From positions 18,501 to 82,500 of the forward strand of contig NW_026647302.1 of the NCBI RefSeq assembly GCF_950295315.1: a stretch of 64,000 nt of DNA. The letters run 5' to 3'. Made by a program: the position numbers and the translations under genes. This stretch comes from Erinaceus europaeus (Eukaryota; Chordata; Mammalia; Eulipotyphla; Erinaceidae). Below are positions 46,597-56,639 of this stretch, piece after piece (within the stretch, counting starts at the first letter, position 1; each line of letters starts with the position of its first letter). The notes below the pieces were generated by a model. It did not search any database. It saw nothing but the letters and a program-made list of their open reading frames with translations, and had not been told where the DNA came from.

Positions 46597-46944
46597 TTTT
46601 TTTTTTCCTCCTCCAGGGTTATTGCTGGGCTCGGTGCCTGCACCATGAATCCACCGCTCCTGGAGGCCATTTCCCCCCCCCCTTTTGTTGCCCTTGTTGT
46701 AGCTTCGTTGTGGCTATTATTATTGCCCTTGTTGAGGCAATTCGTTGTTGGATAGGACAGAGAGAAATGGAGAGAGGAGGGGAAGACAGAGAAGGGGAGA
46801 GAAAGATAGACACCTGCAGACCTGCTTCACCGCCTGTGAAGCGACTCCCCTGCAGGTGGGGAGCCGGGGGCTCAAACCGGGATCCTAACGCCGGTCCCTG
46901 CGCTTTGCGCCACATGCGCTTAACCCACTGCCGCCCGACCCCCC
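46597..46944 (-). mobile_element. SINE-A' (antisense), first of a direct pair
   Basis: A poly-T tract precedes CCTCCAGGGTTATTGCTGGG, and CATGAATCCACCGCTCCTGG and ACTGCCGCCCGACCCCCC are present. A roughly 12-base deletion affects the A-box end (TTAACCCACTGCCGCCC). Confidence 0.95.
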
Positions 46945-46949
46945 GTGAT

Positions 46950-47263
46950 TTTTTTTTTTTTTTTGCCTCCAGGGTTGTCACTGGGGCTCACTGCCTGCAC
47001 TATGAATCCACTGCTCCTGGAGGCTATTTTTCCTCTTTTGTTGCCCTTCTTGTTTATCATTGTTTTTGTTATTGTTGTCGGATAGGACAGAGAAATCGAG
47101 AGAGGGAGAGAGAAAGACAGACACCTGCAGACCTGCTTCACCACTTGTGAAGTGACCCTCCTGCAGGTGGGGAGCCCGGGACTTGAACCGCCAGGATCCT
47201 TGTGCTGGTCCTTGCACTTTGCACCATGTGTGCTTAACCTGCTGCGCTACCGCCTGGCCTCCT
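46950..47263 (-). mobile_element. SINE-A' (antisense), second of a direct pair
   Basis: TTGCCTCCAGGGTTGTCACT, CTATGAATCCACTGCTCCTG and GCGCTACCGCCTGGCCTCC are intact. It follows the first copy with only GTGATT and a T run between, and the first copy has an ATGATT-like string on its other side. Confidence 0.95.
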
Positions 47264-47904
47264 GAATTTGCCATCTTAACATTTTTAAAATATACATTTA
47301 AGTACACTGATATTGTTGTACAATTTCCAGGACAGTTTTTATCTTTGCCACCAGGGCTATACATATTTAACAACTGCACATCCCTTCTTCCCTACTACTA
47401 CACATGGAGCACTACCTACAGCAAGCACTAGGGGAGCTGCATGGTTGGTGGAGTGGTGATTGTTGTCATGGCTCTTTAAAATACATACGACACCAATCTT
47501 GGAAAAAAAAAAAGAAGGCATTATCCTAATGTTTGGTATCCCTATTTTACTGATTTTCTAGGCACATTGAAGAGGAATAGGGTATGCCACCATAAAATAT
47601 GCCATTTTGGAATAAAGATTGTTTTAGAAGGTGGGCAGTTCTCAATTCTCTTTTTGTCTAAAAGCAGTACATACTTTTTTGTTTGTGAAAATGTTTTCTT
47701 TTCTCATACCAGGAAGAGGAGGATTTTTGTTTTGCCTCATAACCCTAGATAACCACCTTTGTTTAACTACCAAATATATCTCAGTAACTTCACAACCTGC
47801 CAACATATCTCACTAACCAATCCTTTTCACCTTTGTTTAGCGGCTGCTTTACACATTAAACACCTTCGCCAAGATAGTGTCTGACTTCAAAGCTTTTAAA
47901 AATT
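47264..47904. other. Unique intronic sequence
   Basis: A poly-A stretch at 47501-47512 may end an unclassified retroposon. Two short ORFs near 47567-47816 have no support. Confidence 0.45.
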
Positions 47905-48195
47905 TTCGATTTCTCTTTTGCTACTAGGATTCTTGCTGAAGCTCAGTGCTTGTTCCCTGTGGCCATTTCTTCCCACCTGTCTTCTGCCTCTGCCTCTGCC
48001 TCTCCCTCCCTCACTTGATAGAGATAAAGAGAAATAGGGAGGGCAAGAAGGTGAGAGAAGGAGAAAGAAAGACAGCTGCAGTGCTGCTACACTCTCAGGA
48101 AGTTTCTTCTCTGCAGGTGGAGAATAGGGGCTTAAACCTGGATCCTTGAGCATGATAATGCATACACTCTATTGGGGGCGCCACTCCTGGGCTCC
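47905..48195 (-). mobile_element. Old chimeric SINE: A'-like module and C-like body (antisense)
   Basis: TTTTGCTACTAGGATTCTTG and TGAAGCTCAGTGCTTGTTCC resemble the A' distal module. They are followed by GATAGAGATAAAGAGAAATA, CTGCAGGTGGAGAATAGGGG and GGGGGCGCCACTCCTGGGC, a C-like antisense body. Confidence 0.65.
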
Positions 48196-48486
48196 CAAAA
48201 CATTACATTTGAGTTTACTCATCACCAAGTTCTATTGCATGCTGTGTAAATAAACTTTTTGTTTGTTTTTGTGTTGTTGTTCCTATGGCTCTTTTATCAA
48301 TTTGACTTGTCCCAATCTGAACCTAGGAAAGTAGAATTATTCTTCTTTCCTTAATGTGCTTCATTTTCTTCCTTTTGGATAACTCAGCACTGATTCTCCC
48401 TTCAGGTTGTGTGAAAGATTAGTAAAATAATACAGAAATGGAAAGAGAGCATTTATTTAGAGTAATATTATTATTATTTAAAACGT
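48196..48486. other. Unique intronic sequence
   Basis: No repeat or exon recognised. Confidence 0.45.
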
Positions 48487-48648
48487 TTGGGAGATGGTGC
48501 AGTGGATAACGCACTGGTCTCTCAAGCATGAGGTCCCTAGTTCAGTCCCAGGCAGCACATATACCACAGAATAATGTCTGGTTCTTTCTCTCTTTCTGCC
48601 TATTTTCTCCATGAACAAATAAATAAAATCTTAAAAAAAAAAAAAAAA
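48487..48648 (+). mobile_element. SINE-B
   Basis: GGGAGATGGTGCAGTGGATA, CTAGTTCAGTCCCAGGCAGC, AATGTCTGGTTCTTTCTCTC and AATAAATAAAATCTTAAAAA are in order. A SINE-D scrap (48649-48720, antisense) follows. Confidence 0.93.
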
Positions 48649-48720
48649 GGCCTGGAACTGAACACAGGATTTCATGCATGTAAGGCACTAACCCTAGCCT
48701 GAACCATCTTCTTAGCCCCT

Positions 48721-49025
48721 AGCTTTTTTATTTTTTAAAGTTAATACTCTACAGCAAGCTAAATATTAATTCTTTTTTGTGACCTTTTGTGTACTGCTGT
48801 GGTAATGAAGTAGCAGGGCTTTTGCCCAGCAGATATTCTCAGTCTCTTTATCCAAAGTTTTAGACTCATAGGAAATGTACAGATCCATAAAACAAACAAG
48901 CAAACAACAGGAATTTGACCTAACATATTTTGAACAACTGTTATTATTACCCAGAGTCTGCAATGATGATTTATATTTTTCCATTAGGCCAGAGATCTTC
49001 TTTAGCAATCTGGTAGTTTGCTTTT
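48721..49025. other. Unique intronic sequence
   Basis: An 80-codon antisense ORF (48766-49008) shows no domain-like sequence. No repeat is recognised. Confidence 0.5.
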
Positions 49026-49038
49026 AAAACTATATTGC

Positions 49039-49320
49039 GGGAGTTGGGTGGTAGCACAGCAGGTTAAGTGCACGTGGCGCAAAGCCAAAGGACCGGCTTA
49101 AGGATCCCAGTTTGAGCCACTGGCTCCCAAACTGTATGCGGTGAAGCAGGTGTACAGGTATCTATCTTTCTCTCCCCCTCCGTCTTCCCCTCCTCTCTCT
49201 GTTTCTCTCTGTCCTATCCAACAACGACAACATCAACAACAATAGTAACTATAGCAATAAAAACAACAAGGGAAACAAAAAGAAAATAAATAAATATTTA
49301 AAAAAAAGTCACAAGAAAAA
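49039..49320 (+). mobile_element. SINE-A
   Basis: GGGAGTTGGGTGGTAGCACA and CACGTGGCGCAAAGCCAAAG open a complete copy with a shortened CCACCTGCAGGGG segment. AAACTATATTGC precedes it and AAACCATATTGC follows it. Confidence 0.95.
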
Positions 49321-49332
49321 AAACCATATTGC

Positions 49333-49528
49333 TGGGGCTGGGTCGTGGTGTACTACATTGAGTGCACATATTACCATGCTCAGGGACCTGGGTTCAAGTG
49401 CCTGGGTCCTACCTGTGGGAGGGAAGCTTCACGAGTGATTAAGCAGTGCTGCAGGTGTCTTTCTCTTTTTCTGTCTCCCCCTTCCATCTCAATTTCTATT
49501 TAATAAATAAATAAATGAATGAATAAAG
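49333..49528 (+). mobile_element. SINE-C
   Basis: TGGGGCTGGGTCGTGGTGTA, GACCTGGGTTCAAGTGCCTG and TAATAAATAAATAAATGAAT are in order. ACCATATTG flanks it (49323-49331, 49529-49537), the same target string used by the adjacent SINE-A. Confidence 0.92.
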
Positions 49529-49537
49529 ACCATATTG

Positions 49538-50391
49538 TGATTTTATTGTTAGTCTGGGAAGGCTTTTTAGTCTTCCTTTTAGCAAAGAGAGGTTCTTTGT
49601 AGTCTGAGGGCAGTGTAGCTTGGGCTAGGGCAGTTCTGCAGAGTCAAGGTGGATTGCTCATTCTGCCACTAATCATTGGGCTTCTCTCTTTACAGTACTA
49701 AAATGAAAAGATGAAATCAAATGTCTTGTTTTTCAGGTAATAAAAGCATTACTTTCATCCCTCTTAAGGCTTAGAGTATTATCTAATGGGAAATGAAGAG
49801 TTAAGACAGAACTTGGGCTCTGTCTGGGCAAGACGTTTCTATTTACTTTAGTATGCATGCACACATATCCTGCCTTGTCTCAGAAATAATTTAAGGTGGC
49901 ACTTTTTAAAAAACAATCTAAGTCTTATATGTAAATATACTTATCAATCAATCTCAAGTTGAAATAAATATGGTTATTGTACCTTAAGTTGTTACATTGT
50001 TAGGGGTTGAATATGTTCATGTTTACAGGTCATCAATCTATATCATTTACTATTAGAATAGATTTTTGCCATTAGCCAAAAGTTACTGAATGTCTAGCCT
50101 AGTGATTACCTGGATAGGTAGTCTGGATTGTTAGAGCTTTTGGTTTATTGTTTTTGGCTCATGAATTCTGAGCAGGAACATTTTCAGAATGATGAAACCA
50201 GTTTTAACTCCTTATTACATTTACCAGACTTAAACAATGATTCCAATTGATTCTTAATCTTTGTGGGATGTGCCTATGTTAGCAGTGCAGTTGAGATAAA
50301 ACAAACTAGTTAACATTGTCTTCACTTGGCATGTTGATATGGATGCTTTCTTGGGTTTGGACTATAACAATTCTTAAAATTTTAATTAAAA
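49538..50391. other. Unique block, SINE-free
   Basis: About 850 bases without a recognised repeat. It is one of the longest uninterrupted blocks in the window. No exon signals. Confidence 0.5.
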
Positions 50392-50602
50392 TTAAAAAAA
50401 ATTATCTTTAATTATTCATTGGATAGAGATAGCCAGAAACCAAGAGGGAAGTGGGGGTGATAGAGGGAGAAACAGAGAGACACCTGCAACACTGCTTCAC
50501 TACTTGGCAAAGCTTTTCTCCTTCAGTTAGGGAACAGGGGCTTGAATCCGGGCCCTTGTGCATTGTGACGTGCACTCAACCAGGTACGCCACCACCTGGC
50601 CC
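50392..50602 (-). mobile_element. SINE-C (antisense)
   Basis: TTATTCATTGGATAGAGATA, ACACCTGCAACACTGCTTCA and CAGGTACGCCACCACCTGGC are in order. Confidence 0.93.
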
Positions 50603-50699
50603 TTGTAGCAGTTTTCCATTGTACGTTTTATGTTTCAGATCATAAAGAAAACTTTTCTCTTCGCTGATTTCTCAGAGTATTAGTTACTTAAAAATTAAA

Positions 50700-50872
50700 A
50701 AAAAAACTATTTTGGATAGACATAGAAGGGGAAAGAAAGAGAGGGAGAAAGACAGACACCTATAGCTCTGCTTCACCACTTATGAAGCTTTCCTTCTGCA
50801 GATGGGGACCAGGAGCTTGAACCCAGGTTTTTGGACATGGTAGCATGCATGTTTTACCAAGAGCACCTCCTT
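50700..50872 (-). mobile_element. SINE-C (antisense), head replaced by a microsatellite
   Basis: TATTTTGGATAGACATAGAA, ACTTATGAAGCTTTCCTTCT and AGATGGGGACCAGGAGCTTG are present. The head end breaks at AAGAGCACCTCC and runs into TTCC repeats. Confidence 0.85.
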
Positions 50873-50963
50873 CCTTCTTTCCTTCTTTCCTTCTTTCCTT
50901 CTTTCCTTCTTTCCTTCTTTCCTTCTTTCCTTCCTTCCTTCCTTCTCCTCCCCCCCCCCCCCC
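50868..50963. repeat. (TTCC/TTCTT)n microsatellite ending in a C tract
   Basis: TTCCTTCT-type units for about 75 bases end in a run of about 14 C at 50950-50963. Confidence 0.94.
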
Positions 50964-51049
50964 ATTTTCTTAAAATCTCTTTATGAAAGATCTCAGAGAG
51001 CAGGTTCTAACTCCTGGTGAAAATGTTTGAAGTAATCTTTTTATAGAAT

Positions 51050-51566
51050 TGAAAATTTTTATTATCTTTATTTATTTGATAGAGACAGTGAGAAATCGAG
51101 GTGGAAGGGGGAGATAGAGAGAGAGACCCCTGCAGCACTACTTTACCACTCATAATGCATGTGGGACAAGAAATTGAACCTGGGTCCTTGTACTTTTTTT
51201 TTTTTCCTTCCAAGGTTATTGCTGGGGCTCCGTGCCAGCACTACGAATCCATGAATCCCCTACTCCCCGAGGCTATTTTTCCCACTTTGTTGCTCTTGTT
51301 GTGGTTATTATTGTTATGGCTGTTGTTGGATAGGACAGAGAAATCGAGAGGAGGGGAAGACAGAGAGGAGGAGAGGATAGACACCTGCAGACCTGCTCCA
51401 TCGCTTGCGAAGAGACCCCTTGCAGGTGGGGAGTTTGGGGCTCCATTGAAATCCTTACTCCGGTCTGCTTTGCACTATGTGCACTTAACCTGCTGCACTA
51501 CTGCCCAGCCCCTGTCCTTGTACATTTTAACATGTGCACTTAACCAGATGTGCTACTCCAGCCCCT
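51050..51566 (-). mobile_element. SINE-C (antisense) split by a SINE-A'
   Basis: The parts are 51050-51193 (TTATCTTTATTTATTTGATA to GAACCTGGGTCCTTGTAC) and 51524-51566 (ATTTTAACATGTGCACTTAA to CCAGCCCC). GTCCTTGTAC repeats at 51184-51193 and 51514-51523. Confidence 0.93.
51194..51513 (-). mobile_element. SINE-A' (antisense) nested in SINE-C
   Basis: A poly-T tract precedes CCTTCCAAGGTTATTGCTGG, ACTACGAATCCATGAATCCC and TTGTTGGATAGGACAGAGAA. It ends CTACTGCCCAGCCCCT. Confidence 0.94.
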
Positions 51567-51574
51567 GAAGTAAC

Positions 51575-51849
51575 GAATCCACTGCTCCTGGAGGCCATTT
51601 TCTCCATTTTGTTGTTGTTATTGCTGCTGCTGCTGTTGTTGTTATTGTTGGATAGGGCAGAAAGAAACCAAGAGAGGAGGGAAGACAGAGAGGGGAAGAG
51701 AAAGACACCTGAAGACCTGCTTCATCACCTGTGAGGTGACCCCCCCCCCCTTCAGGTGGTGAGCCAGGTCTCAAAGTGGGATCCTTTTGCTGGTCTGTGC
51801 CCACTTTGCACTATGTGCGCTTAACCCGCTGCACTACCACCTGGTCCCT
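51575..51849 (-). mobile_element. SINE-A' (antisense), with duplication
   Basis: GAATCCACTGCTCCTGGAGG starts the copy, so the outermost distal bases are missing. A (CTG)n-rich middle GCTGCTGCTGCTG and a terminal CTACCACCTGGTCCC follow. TGAAGTAAC flanks it (51566-51574, 51850-51858). Confidence 0.92.
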
Positions 51850-51858
51850 TGAAGTAAC

Positions 51859-51992
51859 TTTTTTTTTGAAGTTATATTACATTATTATGATTTTATTGTA
51901 CATTGTTACTTAATTTTTTGTTTTTATTTACAAAAAGGAAACACTGACAAAATCTCAGGATAAGAGGGGTACAGCTTCGCACAATTCCCACC
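51859..51992 (-). mobile_element. Repeat-G copy 3 (antisense), 5'-truncated
   Basis: TTTATTTACAAAAAGGAAAC, ACTGACAAAATCTCAGGATA and AGAGGGGTACAGCTTCGCAC match the 3' end of copies 1 and 2. TGAAGTAA precedes it (51850) and follows it (51993-52000), giving a target duplication. Bases 51870-51905 do not match the other copies. Confidence 0.8.
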
Positions 51993-52114
51993 TGAAGTAA
52001 TTTTTTATATCACAACTTTCTATACATTTGTACCCCCTCCCCCCTGCCATAGCTCACCATGTTTTGGCATATCATTCAATAGATGAATCAAATAATTACT
52101 TCTGTAGAATATAT

Positions 52115-52292
52115 ATATTTGATAGGACAGAGAGAAATTGAGAGGGGAGAGGGAGAGATACAGAAAGACATCAGCAGCACTGCTTCCCCTCTTACAAAGC
52201 TCCCTTCCTGCAGATGTGAACCGGGATTTGAACTGAGGTCTATATGCATGGTAATGTGTAGCTTAACCGAGTGTGCCACTGCCCATCTCCCT
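52115..52292 (-). mobile_element. SINE-A/C-like element (antisense)
   Basis: TTGATAGGACAGAGAGAAAT (A-type) is followed by ATCAGCAGCACTGCTTCCC, GGGATTTGAACTGAGGTC and GTGTGCCACTGCCCATCTCCC (C-type spacing). It is a mixed element. Confidence 0.72.
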
Positions 52293-52499
52293 TCTGGAAG
52301 ATGACTTACTTAAAGGAATTAAAGACACTTAAAGACTCAAAATTTAAACCTGATTTTCTGACTCTTGAGTCTGAAGATTTGACTCGAATTTTTTTTAAAA
52401 GTACGTAATGTTGTCATAATGGAACCAGCCATACTTTAATTTTCTTAAATGTTGAAATTAATAAGAGTTTTCTTTCTTTTTCACTTTACACACCGTATC
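52293..52499. other. Unique intronic sequence
   Basis: No feature recognised. Confidence 0.4.
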
Positions 52500-52635
52500 A
52501 TGGTTGTATGTGGTGTTAAACCTTGGAACCACATGGGATTACCATAGCACTGGGGGAAGTTTTATAGATTGTGGTGCCTTTTTTCTCCTTTCTCCCTCTC
52601 CCTTCCCTTTCTCCCTATTTCTCTCTTCCTCTATG
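52500..52635 (+). mobile_element. SINE-F distal part
   Basis: GAACCACATGGGATTACCAT, AGCACTGGGGGAAGTTTTAT and a pyrimidine-rich end follow the SINE-F pattern (compare GGCACTACATGG and AGGAAGCTC). Confidence 0.55.
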
Positions 52636-52650
52636 AAAAAATGAAATAAT

Positions 52651-52913
52651 GGTAGCCCAGAGGGTTAAGTGTATGTGGCACAAAGTGCAGGGACCGGCAT
52701 AAGGATCAGGGTTCGAGCCCCCGGCTCCCCACCTGTGGGAGAGTTGCTTCACAGGCGGTGAAACAGGTCTGCCAGGTGTCTCTTTCTCTCCCCCCTCTGT
52801 CTACCCCTCCTCTCTCCATTTCTCTCTGTCCTATCCAACAAGGACGACATCAATAACAACAGCAATAATAATAACAAGGGCAACAACAGGGAAAATAAAT
52901 ATAAAAAAATAAA
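52651..52913 (+). mobile_element. SINE-A with target-site duplication
   Basis: It starts inside the head (GGTAGCCCAGAGGGTTAAGT), so a few 5' bases are missing. The B box GGGTTCGAGCCCCCGGC is perfect. AAAAAATGAAATAAT flanks it (52636-52650, 52914-52928). Confidence 0.96.
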
Positions 52914-52928
52914 AAAAAATGAAATAAT

Positions 52929-53222
52929 ATAAAATATCAAACAAAACTTTAGCAGCCAGTGAGTCAGAATAAACAATATAAGTTTTTTTTTGTATTTTTC
53001 AATTTAAATTTTCTGTAAATTTTAAAATTATAAGTAAATTTTTCTTAAAAGACACCAATTTTTTTCCCTTTATGTCCGTGATTTACTTGTGAATTTAATG
53101 CTGAAGAAGCAAATGCTTTGTAAAAATAAATGTTACAGTAATATGGAGCTTTTCCATTTGTTCCCCATAGCTGATTGCATTTTGGCCTTGAAAATAATTG
53201 TTGCAAGTGAGAAAGTTACAGT
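52929..53222. other. Unique AT-rich sequence
   Basis: Nothing recognised. Confidence 0.45.
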
Positions 53223-53346
53223 CCAGGCCTGGGAAGATAGATAGCATAGTGATAGAGTACAGGACTTGTAAAGAAGAGGTCCCAGATTCAGTCTCTGACT
53301 CCATCAATAGCCATAGCCGCTCTGGTTAAAAAAACAAACAAAAAAG
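53223..53346 (+). mobile_element. SINE-D (old)
   Basis: GATAGATAGCATAGTGATAG, CCAGATTCAGTCTCTGACTC and GCTCTGGTTAAAAAAACAAA are in SINE-D order. Confidence 0.78.
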
Positions 53347-53439
53347 TTCAACACACCAATATTTTCCTCCTATGGCCTCTTGTTTCTATACAGAGTGTCC
53401 TCAAAAATTGAGTTTTTCCCCCATCCTTTCTTCACCAGA

Positions 53440-53690
53440 CAAATCATGCAGGTTCCATGCCTGCATGGCACTACTGTTCCCAGTGAACTCTTTATTATTT
53501 TTAAAATAGAGAGTAAAAGACAGGGTGAGTGGGGTGGGGGAGAGGAAGAGGAGACACCACAACACTGTTCCACCGCTCCTGAAGCTTTTCTAGTGCAGGT
53601 GCTCTCACGCAGAGTGGTTGAAGGCCTAAACCTGGGTCTTTGTTCATGGTAAAATGTGCACTCTACCAGGTGAGCTATTTCCAGGCCCTC
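53440..53690 (-). mobile_element. Old tRNA-derived SINE (antisense)
   Basis: ATGCAGGTTCCATGCCTGCA, CACTACTGTTCCCAGTGAAC, AACACTGTTCCACCGCTCCT and CCAGGTGAGCTATTTCCAGG form two adjoining antisense SINE modules. Confidence 0.68.
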
Positions 53691-53844
53691 TTCGTTTTAT
53701 TTTACAGTCACATTTGTGCTAGTGCATACATATTAGTATTTCCTAAACATGATGTGTACATATGTAAAACTCACTCCTCAAAGTTTATATATTTCATTGT
53801 GTTCTTATCTTATTTTAAATTTATTTTAATTTCTTTTATAAAAG
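53691..53844. other. Unique AT-rich sequence
   Basis: Nothing recognised. Confidence 0.35.
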
Positions 53845-54041
53845 GTATCTTTTATTTATTTATTGCATAGAGATAGCCAGAAATTGAGAGGAAGGCGGAG
53901 ATAGGGAGAGAGGCAGACACCTGCATCCTTGCTTTACTATTTGTGAAGTTTTACCCCTGCAAGTGGGGACCAGGGACTTGAACCCAGGTCCTTGCACACT
54001 GTAATGCATGCACTTAACCAGGTGTGCCATCACCTGGACCC
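53845..54041 (-). mobile_element. SINE-C (antisense)
   Basis: TTTATTTATTTATTGCATAG, GCCAGAAATTGAGAGGAAGG, TTGAACCCAGGTCCTTGCAC and GTGTGCCATCACCTGGACCC make a complete copy. Confidence 0.95.
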
Positions 54042-54556
54042 GTAAATTGATTTTATACATGTAAATTAGCAAAGTCTATAGAACTAAAAAGTATTAGTAT
54101 TAAACCCACAGGTCTCAAGACTCCTCAAGTTCAGTGATCGTTACAGTATCTCATATTCTTCTTGATATTGTTAGGATTACTGAGTTTATTGAGAGAAAAT
54201 ATTTAGTACTTAGGTTGTGGAAAGATGAGTAAGAGCCAGAGGTAAAGAGCTGTCTATATAAATTGAGTAGCATGACAGCCAATAATTTGCTACTAATTTG
54301 ATCATTTTTTAAATTTAATTTTAATTTTTTTTTATTATAGGGGAATTAATGTTTTACATTCGACAGTAAGTACAATAGTTTGTACATGCGTAACATTCCC
54401 CAGTTTCCCATATAACAATACAACCCCCACTAGGTCCTATGAATCCTTCTTGGACCTGTATTCTTCCCACCCACCCACCCCAGAGTCTTTTACTTTGGTG
54501 CAATATGCCAATTCCATTTCAGGTTCTACTTCTGTTTTCTTTTCTGATCTTGTTTT

Positions 54557-54889
54557 TCAACTTCGGCCTGAGAGTGAGATCATCCCATATTCATCCTTCT
54601 GTTTCTGACTTATTTCACTCAACATGAATTTTTCAAGGTCCATCCAAGATCGGCTGAAAACGGTGAAGTCACCATTTTTTACAGCTGAGTAGGATTCCAT
54701 TGTGTATATATACCACAACTTGCTCAGCCACTCATCTGTTGTTGGACACCTGGGTGGCTTCCAGGTTTTGGCTATTACAAATTGTGCTGCCAAGAACATA
54801 TGTGTACACAGATCTTTTTGGATGGATGTGTTGAGTTCTTTAGGATATATCCCCAGGAGGGGAATTGCAGGGTCATAGGGTAGGTCCAT
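54557..54889 (-). pseudogene. L1 ORF2 extreme C-terminal fragment
   Basis: 110 residues beginning MDLPYDPAIPLLGIYP and containing TTDEWLSKLWYIYTMESYS, typical of the last ORF2 section. It is in a different frame from the piece at 55064-55441, so the ORF has a frameshift between them. Confidence 0.92.
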
Positions 54890-55063
54890 TTCTAGCCTTC
54901 TGAGAGTTTACCAGACTGTTCTCCACGGAGGTTGGACCAATTTACATTCCCACCAGCAGTGTAGGAGGGTTCCTTTGACCCCACACCCTCTCCAGCATTT
55001 GCTGCTGTTACCTTTTCTGATGTATGACATTCTGACAGGAGTGAAGTGGTATCTCGTTGTTGT

Positions 55064-55441
55064 CTATATTTGCATTTCTCTGACAGTCAAAGACTTGGAG
55101 CATTTTTTCATGTGTTTCTCAGCCTTTTGGATCTCTTCTGTGGTGAATATTCTGTCCAAGTCCTCCCTCCATTTTTGGATGGGGTTGTTTGTTGTCTTGT
55201 TGTTGAGTTTGGCAAGCTCTTTATATATTTTGGTTATTAGCCTCTTGTCTGATGCATGGCAAGTAAAGATCTTCTCCCATTCTTTAAGGGGTCTCTTGGT
55301 TTGGGTAGTGGTTTCTTTTGCTGTACAGAAGCTTTTTAATTTGATGTAGTCCCATAGGTTTATACTTGCCTTAGTCTTCTTTGTAATTGGATTCGTTTCA
55401 TTGAAGATGTCTTTGAAATTTATGCGGAAGAGTTCTGCCAA
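55064..55441 (-). pseudogene. L1 ORF2 C-terminal fragment
   Basis: This is a 125-residue open segment of the L1 ORF2 protein C-terminal region (motifs [11 protein letters not shown] and [12 protein letters not shown]). It is a dead piece of the surrounding truncated L1. In intact elements ORF2 supplies endonuclease and reverse transcriptase; neither catalytic part is here. A frame break separates it from the next piece downstream at 54557-54889. Confidence 0.9.
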
Positions 55442-55671
55442 TATTTTCTTCTAAGTATCTGATAGTTTATGGAACACCCAAGTCCTTGATCCACTTTGAA
55501 TTTACTTTTGTGTTTGGTGAAATACAGTGGTTCAGTTTCATTCTTCTGCATGTTTCAACCCATTGTTTCCAACACCATTTGTTGAAGAGACTCTGCTTTC
55601 CCCATTTAGTAGTCTGGGCCCATTTGTCAAAGATTAGATGTCCATAGGTGTGGGGTAATTTGATCATTTTT

Positions 55672-56159
55672 GTCATCAATTTTACTTGAGTACCTGCATA
55701 GTGTTTACATTCTTTAGGAGAGATAGGGCCCTGCCACCAAGAACTTGTGGCAGGATTGAGGAGCAGGCAGTACCAACCTTTACAAATATAAGCAATGATA
55801 AATCTGATCAGATGCCCTGGAGCCTTTCTTCTTCAATTCTTTGATTTTTTTTTTTTTAAATTTTTTTTTTAAGCAAACTGCCAGCAACCAGGCTACTCCC
55901 CCAGGCTAGAAACTATGGGAAGTTATTTTGGGGGGTGTGGGATGTGTGGGATAGCTGAGACTTTTCTTCAAAGTTAGAGATCCGATAGGAATAAGTGTTA
56001 CTGTTTCAGTTTAAGAAAGTGTTATTCTGCAAATAGCAAATTTATATAGTTTTATTCAGATGGTAATTGATTTCATTTTTATAAGGTTCATTATTTTTCA
56101 GTTTGATTTCTAAAAACATTAGTTCACTGGTATTTTCTATATAAAACATAAGCTGTGCA
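55672..56159. other. Unique sequence with T tracts
   Basis: Two poly-T runs lie at 55846-55872, possibly the tail of an unrecognised antisense retroposon. Otherwise nothing is recognised. Confidence 0.45.
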
Positions 56160-56401
56160 GGCTTCACTGGGGCTTAAGTTCCTGCATGACTCCACTGCTC
56201 CTCGCAGACTTTCTTTTTCTTTCAAATGGAGGTTGAAAGAGAGGGGGAAATGGAGACAGAAGAAGAGACACCACAGCTTCTCACCATTATAAAGCTCCCC
56301 CACTTGTGAAGCTTCCCCCATGCCATAGCCTGGTGCTCACACCTAGGTCCTTTCACATGACAGAGCTTGTGCTCTACCAGGTGAGCCATCTCCTGGTCCC
56401 C
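56160..56401 (-). mobile_element. Old tRNA-derived SINE (antisense)
   Basis: GACTCCACTGCTCCTCGCAG, AGAAGAGACACCACAGCTTC, CACACCTAGGTCCTTTCAC and CAGGTGAGCCATCTCCTGGT are in order. It is an older relative of A'/C elements. Confidence 0.72.
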
Positions 56402-56422
56402 TAAATAGTTTGTTTAAAAATT

Positions 56423-56600
56423 ACAGGTTTGGGACTAGCATAGAGAGCACACCTGGATGGCACACTTGCATATCAAGAGCAATACCCAGGTTTGAAACCC
56501 GGGCCCCAGCACACTGGAGGAAGCTTTGGTGCTGTGGTATCTTTCCCTCTGTTTACTCCCACCTGAAAATATAGGCCCAGGGTGGTAAAACCCTTGTGAG
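56423..56600 (+). mobile_element. SINE-F
   Basis: GGGACTAGCATAGAGAGCAC, CCCAGGTTTGAAACCCGGGC, CACACTGGAGGAAGCTTTGG and AGGGTGGTAAAACCCTTGTG are present. The B-box region is well kept. Confidence 0.75.
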
Positions 56601-56639
56601 GAAGTATAACAGCATGACATCACATGACATGACATGTTA

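Larger units (their letters stand above)
54310..55655 (-). mobile_element. 5'-truncated L1, about 1.35 kb, with target duplication
   Basis: Read on the minus strand, it covers the C-terminal part of ORF2 and the whole 3' UTR. The minus-strand ORFs 55467-55679, 55064-55441 and 54557-54889 carry recognisable L1 ORF2 C-terminal sequence (PAIPLLGIYPKE and SAVKNGD-type motifs in the last one), but they lie in different frames, so the ORF is broken. A perfect 16-base repeat TAATTTGATCATTTTT flanks it (54294-54309, 55656-55671). No endonuclease or core reverse transcriptase region is present, so it cannot move by itself. Confidence 0.96.

Noticed and set aside
54975..55349. 124-codon + strand ORF with a membrane-like hydrophobic composition
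   Set aside because: It is the reverse complement of L1 ORF2, which always gives hydrophobic antisense frames. The real coding sense is the minus strand.
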